Positions 19,655 to 29,723 of a stretch of 64,000 nucleotides of DNA are shown piece after piece. The position numbers and the translations under genes were made by a program. Origin of the DNA: Bacillaceae bacterium IKA-2 (GTDB taxonomy: Bacteria > Bacillota > Bacilli > Bacillales > Anaerobacillaceae); the NCBI GenBank assembly GCA_031761875.1, contig CP134492.1:2418001-2482000 (forward strand), read 5' to 3'. The number at the start of each line of letters is the position of its first letter. Positions within the stretch are counted from its first letter, which is position 1. The notes under the pieces were generated by a model. The model had not been told where the DNA came from. It did no database searches and saw only the letters and a list, made by a program, of their open reading frames with translations.

Positions 19655-20584
19655 TTGAAGTTACTTAAACCGATGCTACCGACGTTAGCCTCCCAAATCC
19701 CTAGCGGTGACGATTGGCAATATGAAGTTAAATATGACGGATTTCGAGCGCTTATCTATGTAACTGAAACTGAAACAAAACTAATTAGTCGCAATCATAA
19801 TCTGTTAAATCGACAATTTCCTGAGATTGTCGATTTCTTTGAGTCACTTTCAAATCAAATTAAGATTGCACCATACATCATTGATGGCGAGCTATGTGTT
19901 CTAGAAACCGGTATAAAAGCCCGATTCGACCTTATCCAAAAACGAGGACGTTTGAAGAATATCGAGAAAATAAAAAATGCGCAAAAATCTTCCCCCGTTA
20001 CTTTTATGGCTTTTGATATTTTAATGACAAATGGTCATTTACAAACAAAAAAACCGTTACATGAGCGCAAAAAACTTTTACAAGAGCTTTTTAATGGTCT
20101 GAATACTGATCAAAAATATTTTTTGGAGGTTTTTTCATATAGTCATGGTGAAAATCTTTGGACAGAAATTAAGAAGGGACATGGCGAAGGAATTGTCGCC
20201 AAACATAAAAATAGTTTATGGAAAGAAGGAACACGTTCAATACAATGGTTAAAAATAAAAAATTTACAAACCGCTACCCTTTTTGTTTTAGGGTATGATC
20301 AAGCAAACGGTTTTTTTCATGTTGGTTGTCTTGATAATATTGAAATTAAAATGATAGGTAAAGTCGGTCAAGGATTTTCAAAAGAGGAAAAAGAAGCTTT
20401 AATTACAATTGTTAAGAAAAATCAAACTAAAGTACTCCAAAGTATAATCTATATCAATCCAAGCATTTGTATTGATGTTGAGTTTTTGGAGCTTGGAAAG
20501 AATGAGCTTAGACATCCAAAGTTCTTGCGTTTTCGATTTGATATGCAGTGGGAGGAGTGTTCGTGGCAAGAAATTCAAAAATGA
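19655..20584 (+). CDS. ligD: LigD ATP-dependent DNA ligase module
   Basis: This 309-residue ligase has the adenylation motif YEVKYDGFRALIYV (catalytic lysine in KYDGFR), motif III-like FMAFDILM, motif IV GEGIVAK, motif V WLKIKN, then an OB domain ending RFRFDMQWEEC. It starts at a TTG 2 bp after the ku stop and is probably coupled to ku translation. It has no polymerase domain: that function is on the next, overlapping gene. Bacillus LigD is normally one ligase-polymerase chain of about 610 residues; here it is divided into two polypeptides. Confidence 0.9.
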   Translation: MKLLKPMLPTLASQIPSGDDWQYEVKYDGFRALIYVTETETKLISRNHNLLNRQFPEIVDFFESLSNQIKIAPYIIDGELCVLETGIKARFDLIQKRGRLKNIEKIKNAQKSSPVTFMAFDILMTNGHLQTKKPLHERKKLLQELFNGLNTDQKYFLEVFSYSHGENLWTEIKKGHGEGIVAKHKNSLWKEGTRSIQWLKIKNLQTATLFVLGYDQANGFFHVGCLDNIEIKMIGKVGQGFSKEEKEALITIVKKNQTKVLQSIIYINPSICIDVEFLELGKNELRHPKFLRFRFDMQWEECSWQEIQK

Positions 20585-21480
20585 GAACTGAATTGATGAT
20601 TGAAGGCGAAACAGTAACGATTACTAGCATCGATAAATTAGTCTGGCCCCAAAAATCAATAACAAAGTATGACTATTTAAAGTATTTAACGATCATTGGT
20701 CCCTGCATACTTCCGTTTCTAAAAGACCGCTTATTAACTGTAATTCGCTTTCCTAATGGTGCCGAGAAAGAATCATTTTATCAAAAAAATTGTCCGAACT
20801 ATGCCCCTTCTTTTGTTGAAACCAAGCGGGTTGACGACAATGAACAGATCATTTGCTCAAAGCTCGCTACTTATCTTTGGTTAGGAAACCAATTAGCTAT
20901 TGAGTTTCACATTCCTTTTCAAACGATTACCAGTCCCTATCCTAGGGAAATAGTACTGGATTTAGACCCTCCTTCACAAGCTGAGTTTCGTCTAGCTATT
21001 GAGGCAGCGTTAATCTTGAAAGAAATATTTGATAAATTTGCACTAACTGCTTTTATTAAAACCTCAGGAAATAAAGGACTGCAAATTTATTTACCTTTGT
21101 ATACGCGATTTTCATATGCCGAAACAAGAATTTTTACAAGTTTTATCGCAAGCTTTTTAGAAACAAAATACCCTAATTGGTTTACAACAGAAAGATTAAA
21201 GAAAAATCGACACAACCGACTTTATATTGACTTTTTGCAACACGGTGAGGGCAAAACGATTATTGCTCCTTACTCGTTACGGGGAAACAAGCAAGCCTTA
21301 ATGGCTACTCCCTTACATTGGGATGAAGTAACTGAAAATCTCGATCCGAGAAATTTTCCAATCGAAGAAGGCATTAACAGGATTCAAACAGGTATTTTAC
21401 CTTTTAACAATTATTTTAAAGTTAGGAATGGACATCCCTTAAAAAAGGTTTTAGAAAATATAAATGAGGCTTATTCATAG
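20563..21480 (+). CDS. LigD polymerase/primase module
   Basis: This 305-residue archaeo-eukaryotic-primase-type NHEJ polymerase shows IDKLVWPQKSITKYDYL, FPNGAEKESFYQKNCPNYAP, the metal-binding EIVLDLDPPSQ, and KTSGNKGLQIYLPL. It fills in and adds ribonucleotides at broken ends held by Ku. The chosen start is GTG 20563, 5 bp after GGGAGGAG, giving a 22-bp overlap with the ligase gene in another frame; an ATG at 20581 is the alternative. It is frame-shifted relative to the ligase gene, so the usual single LigD is split cleanly at the domain border. Confidence 0.88.
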   Translation: MARNSKMRTELMIEGETVTITSIDKLVWPQKSITKYDYLKYLTIIGPCILPFLKDRLLTVIRFPNGAEKESFYQKNCPNYAPSFVETKRVDDNEQIICSKLATYLWLGNQLAIEFHIPFQTITSPYPREIVLDLDPPSQAEFRLAIEAALILKEIFDKFALTAFIKTSGNKGLQIYLPLYTRFSYAETRIFTSFIASFLETKYPNWFTTERLKKNRHNRLYIDFLQHGEGKTIIAPYSLRGNKQALMATPLHWDEVTENLDPRNFPIEEGINRIQTGILPFNNYFKVRNGHPLKKVLENINEAYS

Positions 21481-21616
21481 CAACTGCTCATTGTTATGAC
21501 AATGCGACAGTACTATTAAATAAGCCTCATTAAGACGATTGTCAAAAAATCAGTAATACAAACTTGCGAATATCATCGCTAGCGCTTTTTTCCTAATTTT
21601 TAAACAGATAAGTTTT

Positions 21617-21757
21617 TTATCCTTTTGGTGGAGCATAATCAGGTTGTTCATTTCCCTTAGTCGCCATTTTTTTTCCGTTATTTTTATCTGATTCTCTCGG
21701 TTGTGTGCCTAAATGATTTGGCCTGAATTTGTCAAAAGCATGTTTAGATTTAGCCAT
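21617..21757 (-). CDS. SspN-like small acid-soluble spore protein
   Basis: A 46-residue gene: ATG at 21755-21757 after AAGGGGG. It is basic and contains FRPNHLGTQP and GKKMATKGNEQ, the PNHLGT...GKKM layout of SspN (forespore SASP of Bacillus). Such proteins are minor spore-core components expressed under SigG. Assignment rests on these short motifs; a distant, unnamed SASP is the alternative. Confidence 0.7.
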   Translation of the reverse strand: MAKSKHAFDKFRPNHLGTQPRESDKNNGKKMATKGNEQPDYAPPKG

Positions 21758-21831
21758 CTTTTGTCCATCCCCCTTCCATATCATTAATATGAGCCTTCGC
21801 CCGCTTCAATATGCTTGAATACGAACATTTA

Positions 21832-21969
21832 CTAGCTTTCTTTCAATCGTTGATAATGTTTATTGTCAAGACGCTCTTCAATTTTTTCCATTGCAATTTC
21901 ATCATTTAAAAGTTCCTGTCTATTTTCATCTACTAAATCATCAAATGATGTTTTTTTATTTTTCCTCAT
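21832..21969 (-). CDS. FbpB-family small basic protein
   Basis: A 45-residue gene. The sequence has SFDDLVDENRQELLND, then EIAMEKIEERLDNKHY, matching the Fur-regulated basic protein family (FbpB/YdbN: xxLVxxNKxELLxDxxxMExIEEKIExKH). FbpB in B. subtilis helps the FsrA small RNA repress iron-rich proteins during iron starvation. I do not see an obvious Fur box upstream. The SD (GAGGG) is rather far from the ATG. Confidence 0.7.
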   Translation of the reverse strand: MRKNKKTSFDDLVDENRQELLNDEIAMEKIEERLDNKHYQRLKES

Positions 21970-22039
21970 GTGTTCATCAGCCCTCTTCATCAGATGTTTT
22001 TTAACAGTATTGACAAGTTAGCTGCTTTTTAATCGCAAA

Positions 22040-22780
22040 TTATTTGAAAATTTCATTTTTTATATTCTCCACGCGATTATTCATCCTACTTACATAAATT
22101 TGACCACCTTCGTCCATTGTCATCAAAAAGCAGTCAGAATGATGTTTGATCCCATTTTTTTTTAGTTGCTCCTCAAGCCAACCTCTTGTACCAACCTTTT
22201 TCAAATTCGGTTCAACAATCCTTCCATCTTGGACAAGAACAGTCGGATAGCCTTTTAATGTCGTTTGGATTAACATATCTCGAGGGGTTAATGATTGGAA
22301 CTGACTTTTCTTAATAACACTGATTTGACCGTTAGATTCTAAAACAGCATAATCAACTTCCGATAAATCAATTGCATCCTGAAGTCGCAAATCCATCATC
22401 AGTGATTCAACGGTAATTTTTGCTTTTGTTAATTCCTTATGTAATATTTTACCTTTTTCAATTAATAAAATTGGTTCATCTTCAATTACCCTTCTAAAGC
22501 GTGGCATTTTTAAGGCAAGATAAGATAAGGACAAGTGTAAGCTAGAAATTAACGCCGCCGCTGACAATGGCCCTGCTAGAGCTAATTCCCCGCTTGATAA
22601 AGGTTCACCTAGAACATCCCCGATAATAACACCAAATAGAAAATCTAAAGGGTTAAGCGCTCCAATAGAGCGTTGTCCTAACACTTTAATAATAAAAAAA
22701 ATATAAAGATAGACGATTAAAGCGCGAATCAAAAAACCATATATCGGCAAATCTTCTGCACCAGTCCAAAACTCAAACAT
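22040..22780 (-). CDS. DUF421 (YetF/YrbG-like) membrane protein
   Basis: This 246-residue protein has three N-terminal membrane helices (about residues 10-85) with IKVLGQRSIGALNPLDFLFGVIIGDVLG, and a cytoplasmic domain in which KGKILHKELTKAKITVESLMMDLR and DAIDLSEVDYAVLESNGQISVIKK are the DUF421 core. Members are common in spore-formers, sometimes within extra spoVA operons together with DUF1657 genes, and here a DUF1657 gene is the upstream neighbour. Function is not established; a germination or spore inner-membrane role is inference. Confidence 0.85.
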   Translation of the reverse strand: MFEFWTGAEDLPIYGFLIRALIVYLYIFFIIKVLGQRSIGALNPLDFLFGVIIGDVLGEPLSSGELALAGPLSAAALISSLHLSLSYLALKMPRFRRVIEDEPILLIEKGKILHKELTKAKITVESLMMDLRLQDAIDLSEVDYAVLESNGQISVIKKSQFQSLTPRDMLIQTTLKGYPTVLVQDGRIVEPNLKKVGTRGWLEEQLKKNGIKHHSDCFLMTMDEGGQIYVSRMNNRVENIKNEIFK

Positions 22781-22903
22781 TAAACATCATTCCTTTTAAG
22801 TGGATAAGGAAAAAATTCATATATTTATATAAACCATGACTAAAGAGCCTTTCTCCCTTAGCCATAGCTTTGATTAAGGCCTTGTTTTCTTGGAGCTGAT
22901 TAC

Positions 22904-23110
22904 TTAGTTTTGGTTAAATTGCGGTTCTTCCTCAATAATTTGCTGATAACGTCCTTCTAGTTGAGTCGTTATTCCCTTTTGTTGCTCTGCTAGTTGACCA
23001 AATAACTGTTTGATTTGCTGATTATCTGTCTCTAAAGAAAATTGTGTTAAACTCGCTTCAACGCTCTGAGCTGATGCAATCGCTTGTTGCATTTGTGTTT
23101 GAACAGTCAT
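22904..23110 (-). CDS. DUF1657 protein
   Basis: This 68-residue glutamine-rich helical protein opens MTVQTQMQQAIASAQSVEA and continues SLETDNQQIKQLFGQLAEQQK, as in DUF1657, a Bacillaceae family found next to DUF421 genes and SpoVA-type mobile operons. It lies 123 bp upstream of the DUF421 gene on the same strand and probably shares its transcript. Role unknown. Confidence 0.8.
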   Translation of the reverse strand: MTVQTQMQQAIASAQSVEASLTQFSLETDNQQIKQLFGQLAEQQKGITTQLEGRYQQIIEEEPQFNQN

Positions 23111-23121
23111 ATTATCGACTC

Positions 23122-23253
23122 CTAGTCATTTTCCATTTTTTTTGCTTCTATTTTAGAGAAAGTAGATAATTCAGAAGCATGATTAGTCTTTCCCATCTTC
23201 TTTTTATTATTATTTCTTTGCGCATTGGCATTTCCTTTTTTTTGTCGCCCCAT
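23122..23253 (-). CDS. Small basic protein, possible spore protein
   Basis: A 43-residue gene with a strong GGGAGGT site before the ATG. It is rich in Lys/Asn/Gln (MGRQKKGNANAQRNNNKKK) and contains NHASELSTFSKIEAKK. The composition and ASEL motif are reminiscent of gamma-type SASPs or other minor spore proteins. It lies just upstream of the DUF1657 gene on the same strand. No firm family. Confidence 0.55.
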   Translation of the reverse strand: MGRQKKGNANAQRNNNKKKMGKTNHASELSTFSKIEAKKMEND

Positions 23254-23468
23254 GTAGACACACCTCCCATACAGATTACCTTTAGAAAATGTTCAAAAAG
23301 ACTGGTAATACTGGCTTAAAAATCTAAATCCACTTCTTTTTGAACACACATCCTTTAGTATTTTCAACTAACCAATAAAATATTTCAGATTTGCTTTACA
23401 GAAAATCTGCATTTTAAAGATAATCATTGTAAATGATAGTGATTAGAAGGACAAGGAGGTGTTAATTT

Positions 23469-23819
23469 ATGGGCGATAAATACAAAAATAAATCAATTGA
23501 ACTTTTACTACATGAATTAAATGATTGGGTAGGTGCAAGCATTACGATCGAAAAACAGGAAAGAGATGATATTGATAAAAATAGGATTAAATTACAAGGT
23601 GTTGAAATCATCCGACAACTAGAGGACGAAGACGATTATGTAGATCCATATTCGATTCAACTAACCGGTAGTGGTACTGTATATCAACAAAATGGTCAGA
23701 CTTCAAAACTACCTTTAGATAGTTATCAACTTCCAGTCCATAAACTGCATTCGATTGAGGCATCTAATGAATTACTAACAGTAAAAACAGACCGCGCTAC
23801 TTACATTTTCAAAAAATAA
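23469..23819 (+). CDS. Hypothetical 116-residue protein
   Basis: A cytoplasmic, acidic, probably beta-rich protein preceded by a strong AAGGAGGTG. Notable stretches are LLLHELNDWVGASITIEKQERDD and a C-terminal VKTDRATYIFKK. I do not recognise the family. A strong intrinsic terminator follows immediately, so it is expressed alone. It is convergent with acnA. Confidence 0.7.
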   Translation: MGDKYKNKSIELLLHELNDWVGASITIEKQERDDIDKNRIKLQGVEIIRQLEDEDDYVDPYSIQLTGSGTVYQQNGQTSKLPLDSYQLPVHKLHSIEASNELLTVKTDRATYIFKK

Positions 23820-23820
23820 A

Positions 23821-23861
23821 AAATGGTCAAATTGTCTAAAAAACTGACAATTTGACCATTT
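23821..23861 (+). terminator. Strong Rho-independent terminator
   Basis: Perfect 16-bp arms AAATGGTCAAATTGTC and complement directly follow the stop of the 116-residue gene, with a T-rich tail. Confidence 0.85.
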
Positions 23862-23937
23862 ATTTTATAAGTCGAGAACGAAAGACTAACGTCTTTCGAC
23901 TCTCCTATATCTCACTCGACTCACTCCAGCTCTTTAC

Positions 23938-23998
23938 GTCGATTGACAGGGTGACTCCGCTTTTCTTTGTCTAGCTAAGCACCCTATCGACTAGAGAG
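23938..23998. repeat. GCGC/CTAGAC-type intergenic repeat, inverted copy
   Basis: It contains GACTCCGCTTTTC followed by TTGTCTAGCT and the arms AGGGTG...CACCCT. It is related, in reverse orientation, to AAAAGCG...AGCTAGAC copies at 1.47 and 13.18 kb. It lies just downstream of acnA. Confidence 0.5.
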
Positions 23999-24007
23999 CT
24001 TTTTCTA

Positions 24008-26737
24008 CTAAGCTTTTTGTTTTTCTTCAGCAAGCTTAGCACGAAGTACCATTGGAAGAATACCACCATGACGGTAGTAATCAACTTCAATGTCACTATC
24101 AAAGCGTGCTAAAACTTCAAATTCTTTCGTTTCACCAGTTTCTTTGTTTAGAGCCAATACTTTAACGTGGTCTCTAGGTTTAATATCATTTGTTACTTTA
24201 ACTGTAATTTCTTCTTTTCCATTTAAGCCTAATGTTTGTGCAGTGTCGCCATCTTTATACTGAAGTGGCAATACTCCCATTAAGACTAGATTACTACGGT
24301 GAATTCTTTCAAAGCTTTCTGCAATGACTGTTTTAATTCCTAAAAGTGTAGTTCCTTTTGCTGCCCAGTCACGAGAGCTTCCCATTCCATAGTCTTTACC
24401 CGCTAGTACGACTAAACCAGTACCTGCTTCTTTATACTTCATACACGCATCATAAATGGCCATTACTTCGCCGTTAGGCCAGTAAGTTGTGTAACCACCT
24501 TCTGTACCTGGAGCGATTTGGTTTTTAATACGGATGTTCGCAAACGTACCTCTCATCATCACTTCATGATTACCACGACGAGAACCATAAGAATTAAAGT
24601 CGGCTGGTGTTAAGCCTTTTGAGATCAAATATTTACCCGCTGGAGTGTCTTTACCAATTGATCCAGCTGGAGAAATATGATCAGTCGTTACTGAATCACC
24701 AAGTTTTGCAACAATATTTAAGCCGCTAAGTTCTTTAACCTCTTCCGGATCTGGAGAAAGGTTTTCAAAGAATGGTGGGTTTTGAATATATGTTGACTCT
24801 GTATCCCACGTGTATAGATTATCATCCGTTGTTTTAAGTTCATTCCAACGCTGATTCTCGTCAAAGACACGCTCATATTCCTTCTTAAACAACTCAGGTT
24901 TAACAGCTTTCGCCATCACTTCTTTAACTTCTGCTGTCGAAGGCCAAAGATCCTTTAAATAAACATCTTTACCATCTTGATCTTTACCGAAAGAGTCATT
25001 AGATAAATCAAAATTAACGTTACCAGCTATAGCATAGGCAACTACTAATGGTGGTGAAGCTAAATAGTTAGCTTTAACTAAAGCATGAATTCGTCCTTCA
25101 AAGTTACGGTTACCACTTAGTACTGACGTAACTGTTAAATCGTTCTCAGCAATTGCTTGCTCAATTTCTGCTGGAAGTGGACCACTATTACCAATACAAG
25201 TTGTACAGCCGTAACCTACTGTGTTAAAGCCAAGCTGATCTAAATAAGTATTTAAGCCGGCTTCTTGTAAATATCCAGTTACAACTTTTGACCCTGGTGC
25301 TAAGCTCGTTTTAACGTAAGCCGGAACACTCAACCCTTTTTCAATAGCTTTTTTGGCAACTAAGCCTGCTCCAACCATTACAAATGGATTAGATGTATTT
25401 GTACAGCTTGTAATTGCTGCAATCATCACAGCACCAGTTTTAAGCGTTGAAGATTTGCCATTCGGATGCTTAACTGTTACCTCTTTAGCAATTTCTTCAT
25501 CAGTTAAGCCAAAGCCACTGCTACCAGCCGGAGCCTTTAAAGCTTTTTGCCATTCTGTTTTCATTTGAGAAAGTGGAATTAAATCTTGTGGCCGCTTTGG
25601 ACCAGATAGATTAGGTTCAATAGCAGAAATATTAATTTCCACCGTATCTGTGAAAATTGGATCTTCCATATCTGGTGTATAGAATAGGCCATTTGCTTTA
25701 CAATATTGTTCGACAATTGCAATATGCTCTTCAGTTCTACCAGTTAAACGCAAGTAATTAAGGGCTTCATCATCAATTGGAAAGAAACCACATGTCGCAC
25801 CATACTCAGGCGCCATATTAGAAACTGTTGCTCGGTCTGCGAGTGGCATTTCTGAAAGACCAGGACCGAAGAACTCAACAAATTTTCCAACTACTTTTTT
25901 CTCACGAAGAACTTGAGTAACTTTTAAAGCTAAATCAGTAGCAGTTGTTCCTTCAGGTAATGAACCAATAAGCTTCACACCAATAACTTCTGGTACTGGG
26001 AAATATGACGGTTGTTGTAACATTCCTGCTTCCGCTTCAATTCCTCCAACGCCCCAGCCTAAAATTCCTAGACCGTTAATCATTGTTGTATGTGAATCTG
26101 TTCCTACTAATGAATCTGGAAATGCTTCCCATTCACCATTTTGTTCAGCTGTTTGAACAACGCTTGCTAAATATTCCAAGTTTACTTGATGAACAATGCC
26201 TGTTGCTGGAGGCACTGCACGATAGTTATCAAACGATTTTTGAGCCCAGCTTAAAAATTTATAACGCTCTTCGTTTCGAGCAAATTCTAAATCCATGTTT
26301 TTTTCTAATGAATCACTTGAACCAAATTCATCTACTTGTACTGAATGGTCAACAACTAGATCAACAGGTATAGCTGGATTGATCTGGTTTGGATCGCCAC
26401 CTAGATCAGCCATTGCTTTACGTAAAGAAGCTAAGTCGACGACTGCCGGTACTCCAGTGAAATCTTGCAAAATTACACGTGACGGCTTAAAAGGTACATC
26501 AATTTCTTTGACTTCATTTGTTCCCCATTTTGCTAAATTGTTTACGTGCTCTTCTGTAATTACTGAACCATCATATTGGCGTAAAACAGATTCTAACAAA
26601 ATTTTGATAGAATACGGTAATTTGGAAACGTTTCCAACTCCAGCGTCCTCAAGGGCTTGTAGCTTATAAAAGTTGTACTTTTTTCCGTTTACTTCAAATG
26701 ATGAACGTGAATTATAAAGATTCTTTTTAATTGTCAT
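24008..26737 (-). CDS. acnA: Aconitate hydratase
   Basis: The start is ATG 26737 (12 bp after AAGGAG), giving 909 residues, the length of B. subtilis CitB. The three [4Fe-4S] cysteines are visible: TSCTNTSNP (about 436) and [10 protein letters not shown] (about 502-505). [25 protein letters not shown] and the swivel-domain end are intact. The enzyme isomerises citrate to isocitrate in the TCA cycle; the apo-form of this family binds iron-responsive-like RNA elements. It is a single gene; the small spore gene sspO is divergent, as it is next to citB in B. subtilis. Confidence 0.97.
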   Translation of the reverse strand: MTIKKNLYNSRSSFEVNGKKYNFYKLQALEDAGVGNVSKLPYSIKILLESVLRQYDGSVITEEHVNNLAKWGTNEVKEIDVPFKPSRVILQDFTGVPAVVDLASLRKAMADLGGDPNQINPAIPVDLVVDHSVQVDEFGSSDSLEKNMDLEFARNEERYKFLSWAQKSFDNYRAVPPATGIVHQVNLEYLASVVQTAEQNGEWEAFPDSLVGTDSHTTMINGLGILGWGVGGIEAEAGMLQQPSYFPVPEVIGVKLIGSLPEGTTATDLALKVTQVLREKKVVGKFVEFFGPGLSEMPLADRATVSNMAPEYGATCGFFPIDDEALNYLRLTGRTEEHIAIVEQYCKANGLFYTPDMEDPIFTDTVEINISAIEPNLSGPKRPQDLIPLSQMKTEWQKALKAPAGSSGFGLTDEEIAKEVTVKHPNGKSSTLKTGAVMIAAITSCTNTSNPFVMVGAGLVAKKAIEKGLSVPAYVKTSLAPGSKVVTGYLQEAGLNTYLDQLGFNTVGYGCTTCIGNSGPLPAEIEQAIAENDLTVTSVLSGNRNFEGRIHALVKANYLASPPLVVAYAIAGNVNFDLSNDSFGKDQDGKDVYLKDLWPSTAEVKEVMAKAVKPELFKKEYERVFDENQRWNELKTTDDNLYTWDTESTYIQNPPFFENLSPDPEEVKELSGLNIVAKLGDSVTTDHISPAGSIGKDTPAGKYLISKGLTPADFNSYGSRRGNHEVMMRGTFANIRIKNQIAPGTEGGYTTYWPNGEVMAIYDACMKYKEAGTGLVVLAGKDYGMGSSRDWAAKGTTLLGIKTVIAESFERIHRSNLVLMGVLPLQYKDGDTAQTLGLNGKEEITVKVTNDIKPRDHVKVLALNKETGETKEFEVLARFDSDIEVDYYRHGGILPMVLRAKLAEEKQKA

Positions 26738-26973
26738 ATGTATATCCAACTCCTTCTCTCTTATTTTATACCATATTTTTTAAATTGTCTAAATAATTTC
26801 TTCGAAAAAAGGTCAATTTTGACTTTGTAAATTTCGTAAATCTTATTATTTGTTGTTTGAATTCTCCTTCACAGATGTTGGAAATCTGATCTGACTAGAA
26901 ATTATTATTCTTTTTCATAAAATAACGATAGTTCTGAGAAAATATATCATGTACAAAAATGGAGGTGGAAATA

Positions 26974-27123
26974 ATGGCAAAAAGAAAAGCAAATCATCTA
27001 AGGCCTGGAATGAATGCTGCAAGTGCACAAGGCAAGGGCGCTGGCTATAACGAAGAATTTTCGAATGAACCACTAACTGAAGAGCAAAAACAATTTAATA
27101 AGAAAACAAAAAAGCGACAATAA
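26974..27123 (+). CDS. sspO: Small acid-soluble spore protein O
   Basis: A 49-residue gene with GGAGGTGG before the ATG. The sequence [20 protein letters not shown], then [18 protein letters not shown], is the SspO (CotK) signature. SspO is a forespore-made minor spore protein, and its gene lies divergent from aconitase as in B. subtilis. A terminator hairpin follows at 27182-27220. Confidence 0.92.
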   Translation: MAKRKANHLRPGMNAASAQGKGAGYNEEFSNEPLTEEQKQFNKKTKKRQ

Positions 27124-27181
27124 CTTAATAAATTTGATAATACTGGTCCAGTTCCACTAAGAAAACTAACAGAAAAAAACT

Positions 27182-27220
27182 AAAACTCCACAGACAAAAG
27201 TTAGCTGCGGAGTTTTTTCT
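27182..27220 (+). terminator. Hairpin after sspO
   Basis: AAAACTCC pairs with GGAGTTTT, with further weak pairing in the loop and a T-run after the right arm. Confidence 0.6.
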
Positions 27221-27243
27221 AAGATTTTCAAAGTGAATGAATT

Positions 27244-27498
27244 TCATTCAAGTAAATTTCCTTTTATTTCTGCTAACTGTTCTTCAAATTTTTGTAACTC
27301 AATGCGCTGGTGTTCTGAGGCATTACGATGCGCTTTATTAATAATTTGTTCAGCCTCATTTATTTCTTGGTGAGTCTTTTTTAAATGATGGCCATAGTCT
27401 TCATCACTTGGTTGTAGATCTTCAAATGCTTGCTCAGCTTGAACAAAAGCTTGTTGAGCTGCCTGAAATGCTTGCTGTTTATTCTTAATATATGGCAA
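27244..27498 (-). CDS. Small coiled-coil hypothetical protein
   Basis: An 84-residue, alanine/glutamine/glutamate-rich helical protein (KQQAFQAAQQAFVQAEQAF; QRIELQKFEEQLAEIK) that should form a coiled coil. It starts at a TTG after GGGGGAG. It sits between sspO and sspP on the opposite strand. No family recognised. Confidence 0.55.
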   Translation of the reverse strand: MPYIKNKQQAFQAAQQAFVQAEQAFEDLQPSDEDYGHHLKKTHQEINEAEQIINKAHRNASEHQRIELQKFEEQLAEIKGNLLE

Positions 27499-27638
27499 AA
27501 CAAACTCCCCCTTTTTATCTTGAATACGCCATTAGTTTTCATTATTCTGTAAGAATCTATACACATTTATGATGAATAGATTTTCACCTCAATTAAAATA
27601 CTAATAAAGCAAAACTACTTTTTAAAGGGGGATTTTTG

Positions 27639-27776
27639 ATGACTGAAAAAAACACTTATAAAGATCAACGAAAAAATGCTCCTAAAGGACACAATCCTGG
27701 TCAACCTGAGCCATTAAGTGGTTCTAAAAAGGTTAAAAAACGAAATCAAGTTGGCCAAACAGACGGAGAAGGATAG
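27639..27776 (+). CDS. sspP: Small acid-soluble spore protein P
   Basis: A 45-residue gene preceded by [29 protein letters not shown] followed by [17 protein letters not shown] is characteristic of SspP (CotL). In B. subtilis sspO and sspP are cotranscribed; here an opposite-strand gene separates them. A dispersed repeat begins right after the stop. Confidence 0.9.
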   Translation: MTEKNTYKDQRKNAPKGHNPGQPEPLSGSKKVKKRNQVGQTDGEG

Positions 27777-27779
27777 GTA

Positions 27780-27955
27780 AGAACAGTTGGAAAGTTGGAA
27801 AGGTAGGTCAAAGGCATTTAAGTGCAATTGATTGGTTAGGAAAGGTCAAATGCTTTTAGTGCACGAACTGTTGATTTAGCTTTTGACTTTAGCTTTTCCT
27901 TTCCAACTTTCCAACTTTCCAACTTTCCGCTTTCCACTTTTCACTTTCTACTTCT
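27780..27955. repeat. Dispersed GTTGGAAA-family intergenic repeat, copy 2
   Basis: Left part AGTTGGAAAGTTGGAAAGG; inner AGCTTTTGACTTTAGC; right part CCTTTCCAACTTTCCAAC repeated as an 8-nt unit. The outer arms are inverted repeats of each other. It fills the space between convergent sspP and selA and reaches the selA stop codon. Confidence 0.8.
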
Positions 27956-29366
27956 TTTCCCCAATCATTTTTAACGCCTTTACAACCAAATCTATTTCCT
28001 CTTCAGTGATCGTCCGAAAATCAAGAAGAACATGATTATCTTTGAGTCGAGAAACAATTGCCGGTTTGCTTAGCCTTAACTTTTCAGCCAATTCACTTGC
28101 TGAAACTTCGGAAGCGGTTATTGCGACGGCTTTTGTTGCTATTTCTTCAGTTGGCATTGTTCCTCCACCAATTTGCGATACTTCATCAATCATTACAGCA
28201 GAGTAATTTGAAGTTAACTCTTGAAGTTTATTCAAAAAAAGAATCGCTTTCTCTTCTATCGATTCTTTTGAAGCCAAAATATCTCTGACTGTAGGTATGT
28301 CTTTTACAGCCGTTTTATTTTCATACGCTTTTAACGTTCCTTCAAGGGCCGCCAATGTCATCTTATCGACACGTAACACTCTAGCTAATTGATGTTTTTT
28401 TAATTTTTGGATCAGCTCTTTTTTTCCAGCAATAATTCCTGCCTGAGGACCACCTAACAGCTTATCACCTGAGAAAGAAACGAGATCGACACCCATTTTT
28501 AGCACTTTAGAAACAACAGGCTCATTACCAATGCCATGCTGCCTGAAATCATATAATGCGCCACTTCCTAAGTCCTCATAAAAAATAACATCTTTATGTT
28601 TCTTTTTAAGATCAACTAAGGCTTCTGTTTCAACTTCGGATGTAAATCCAATTGTTTTAAAATTACTTGTATGTACTTTTAAAAACATTGCTGTCTCTTC
28701 ACTTAGTGCATTTTCATAATCATACAAATGAGTTTTGTTTGTCGTGCCAACTTCAACGAGCTTGGCTCCACTTTCTTCCATAATCGAAGAAATCCGAAAT
28801 GATCCACCAATTTCAACGAGTTGACCACGAGAAACAATAACTTCTTTATCTTTTGCAAACGCTCGTAAAATTAAATACACCGCCGCCGCATTATTATTTA
28901 CGACCATTGCAGCTTCGGCTCCGGTAATTTTTTTTATCGTCTCTTCAATAATGTCATGTCTTGAACCTCGTTTTCCTGCTTCGATATTAAACTCTAAATT
29001 TGAGTAATTTTGCGCGGTTTGAACTACTTGTTTAGCCGCCTCTTCACTTAATTTTGCCCTGCCTAAATTCGTATGTAAAATCGTTCCGGTTCCATTAATA
29101 ACTCTTCTTAAATAAAATCGTTCATAGCTTTGTAGTTTTTTTTCCAAACTGGAAAATAAAAGTTCAATAAATGTTTCTTTTTTTAGAAGAGTTTCACTTA
29201 TTTGTAATTCATTTAATAGCAAGTTTTGCCTAAGCTCATCCAGTTCTTTTTGAAAAAGGTTCGTTAATTCAAGCTCTGAAAGATTAAATTTTTGACAATA
29301 GTCAAAAAAACGCTGATCATCTTTTAAAATATGTATCGCTGGTAACTGACGTAAATATTGTTTCAT
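27948..29366 (-). CDS. selA: L-seryl-tRNA(Sec) selenium transferase SelA
   Basis: The start is ATG 29366 after GGGGAGAG, giving 472 residues as usual for the family; the open frame extends 26 codons further upstream without a good site. PLP enzyme of the fold-type I class: FSGDKLLGGPQAGII holds the PLP lysine, and NGTGTILHTNLGRA and EDLGSGALYD are SelA hallmarks. It converts seryl-tRNA(Sec) to selenocysteyl-tRNA(Sec) with selenophosphate from SelD. It lies divergent from selD, about 750 bp away. Confidence 0.96.
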   Translation of the reverse strand: MKQYLRQLPAIHILKDDQRFFDYCQKFNLSELELTNLFQKELDELRQNLLLNELQISETLLKKETFIELLFSSLEKKLQSYERFYLRRVINGTGTILHTNLGRAKLSEEAAKQVVQTAQNYSNLEFNIEAGKRGSRHDIIEETIKKITGAEAAMVVNNNAAAVYLILRAFAKDKEVIVSRGQLVEIGGSFRISSIMEESGAKLVEVGTTNKTHLYDYENALSEETAMFLKVHTSNFKTIGFTSEVETEALVDLKKKHKDVIFYEDLGSGALYDFRQHGIGNEPVVSKVLKMGVDLVSFSGDKLLGGPQAGIIAGKKELIQKLKKHQLARVLRVDKMTLAALEGTLKAYENKTAVKDIPTVRDILASKESIEEKAILFLNKLQELTSNYSAVMIDEVSQIGGGTMPTEEIATKAVAITASEVSASELAEKLRLSKPAIVSRLKDNHVLLDFRTITEEEIDLVVKALKMIGEKK

Positions 29367-29613
29367 GAATTCACTCTCCCCAATGTTAAAGGCATTTTTC
29401 ATGTTTCGATATGTACGATTATATCGAAACTCGCGATCAAACACTAACTTCGATTCGACTATTACTAAACTCTAACAATAATTCCCATGAATAATAATCA
29501 TGTTTTGTCATATTCTAATGAGTGAGAAACAGCTCACAAGCTCTTTCTCCCATCTTAGATCAATTTCAGGGTAATTAAGATTTGCTTTTCTAACCTCTAA
29601 GGGGTGATAACGC

Positions 29614-29717
29614 ATGCACAGCATAGCTTTTAACTCATTGTTCTAAAAAAGAACTATTAGGAGGCGTCTGCAATGAAACAAATCGCTAAGACCCCAGAAG
29701 ATATTAAGATGATTTAG
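29614..29717 (+). other. Two very short ORFs before a terminator, upstream of the selD region
   Basis: A 10-codon ORF (MHSIAFNSLF, ATG 29614 after AAGGGGTG) and a 14-codon ORF (MKQIAKTPEDIKMI, ATG 29673 after AGGAGG) both have good ribosome sites and are followed at once by a strong terminator. They may be leader peptides, a degraded gene or a small RNA. I have no family match. Coding is uncertain. Confidence 0.35.
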
Positions 29718-29723
29718 ATGGTA

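Noticed and set aside
26083..26669. Open frames opposite aconitase
   Set aside because: They are reverse-strand shadows of acnA with no ribosome sites.
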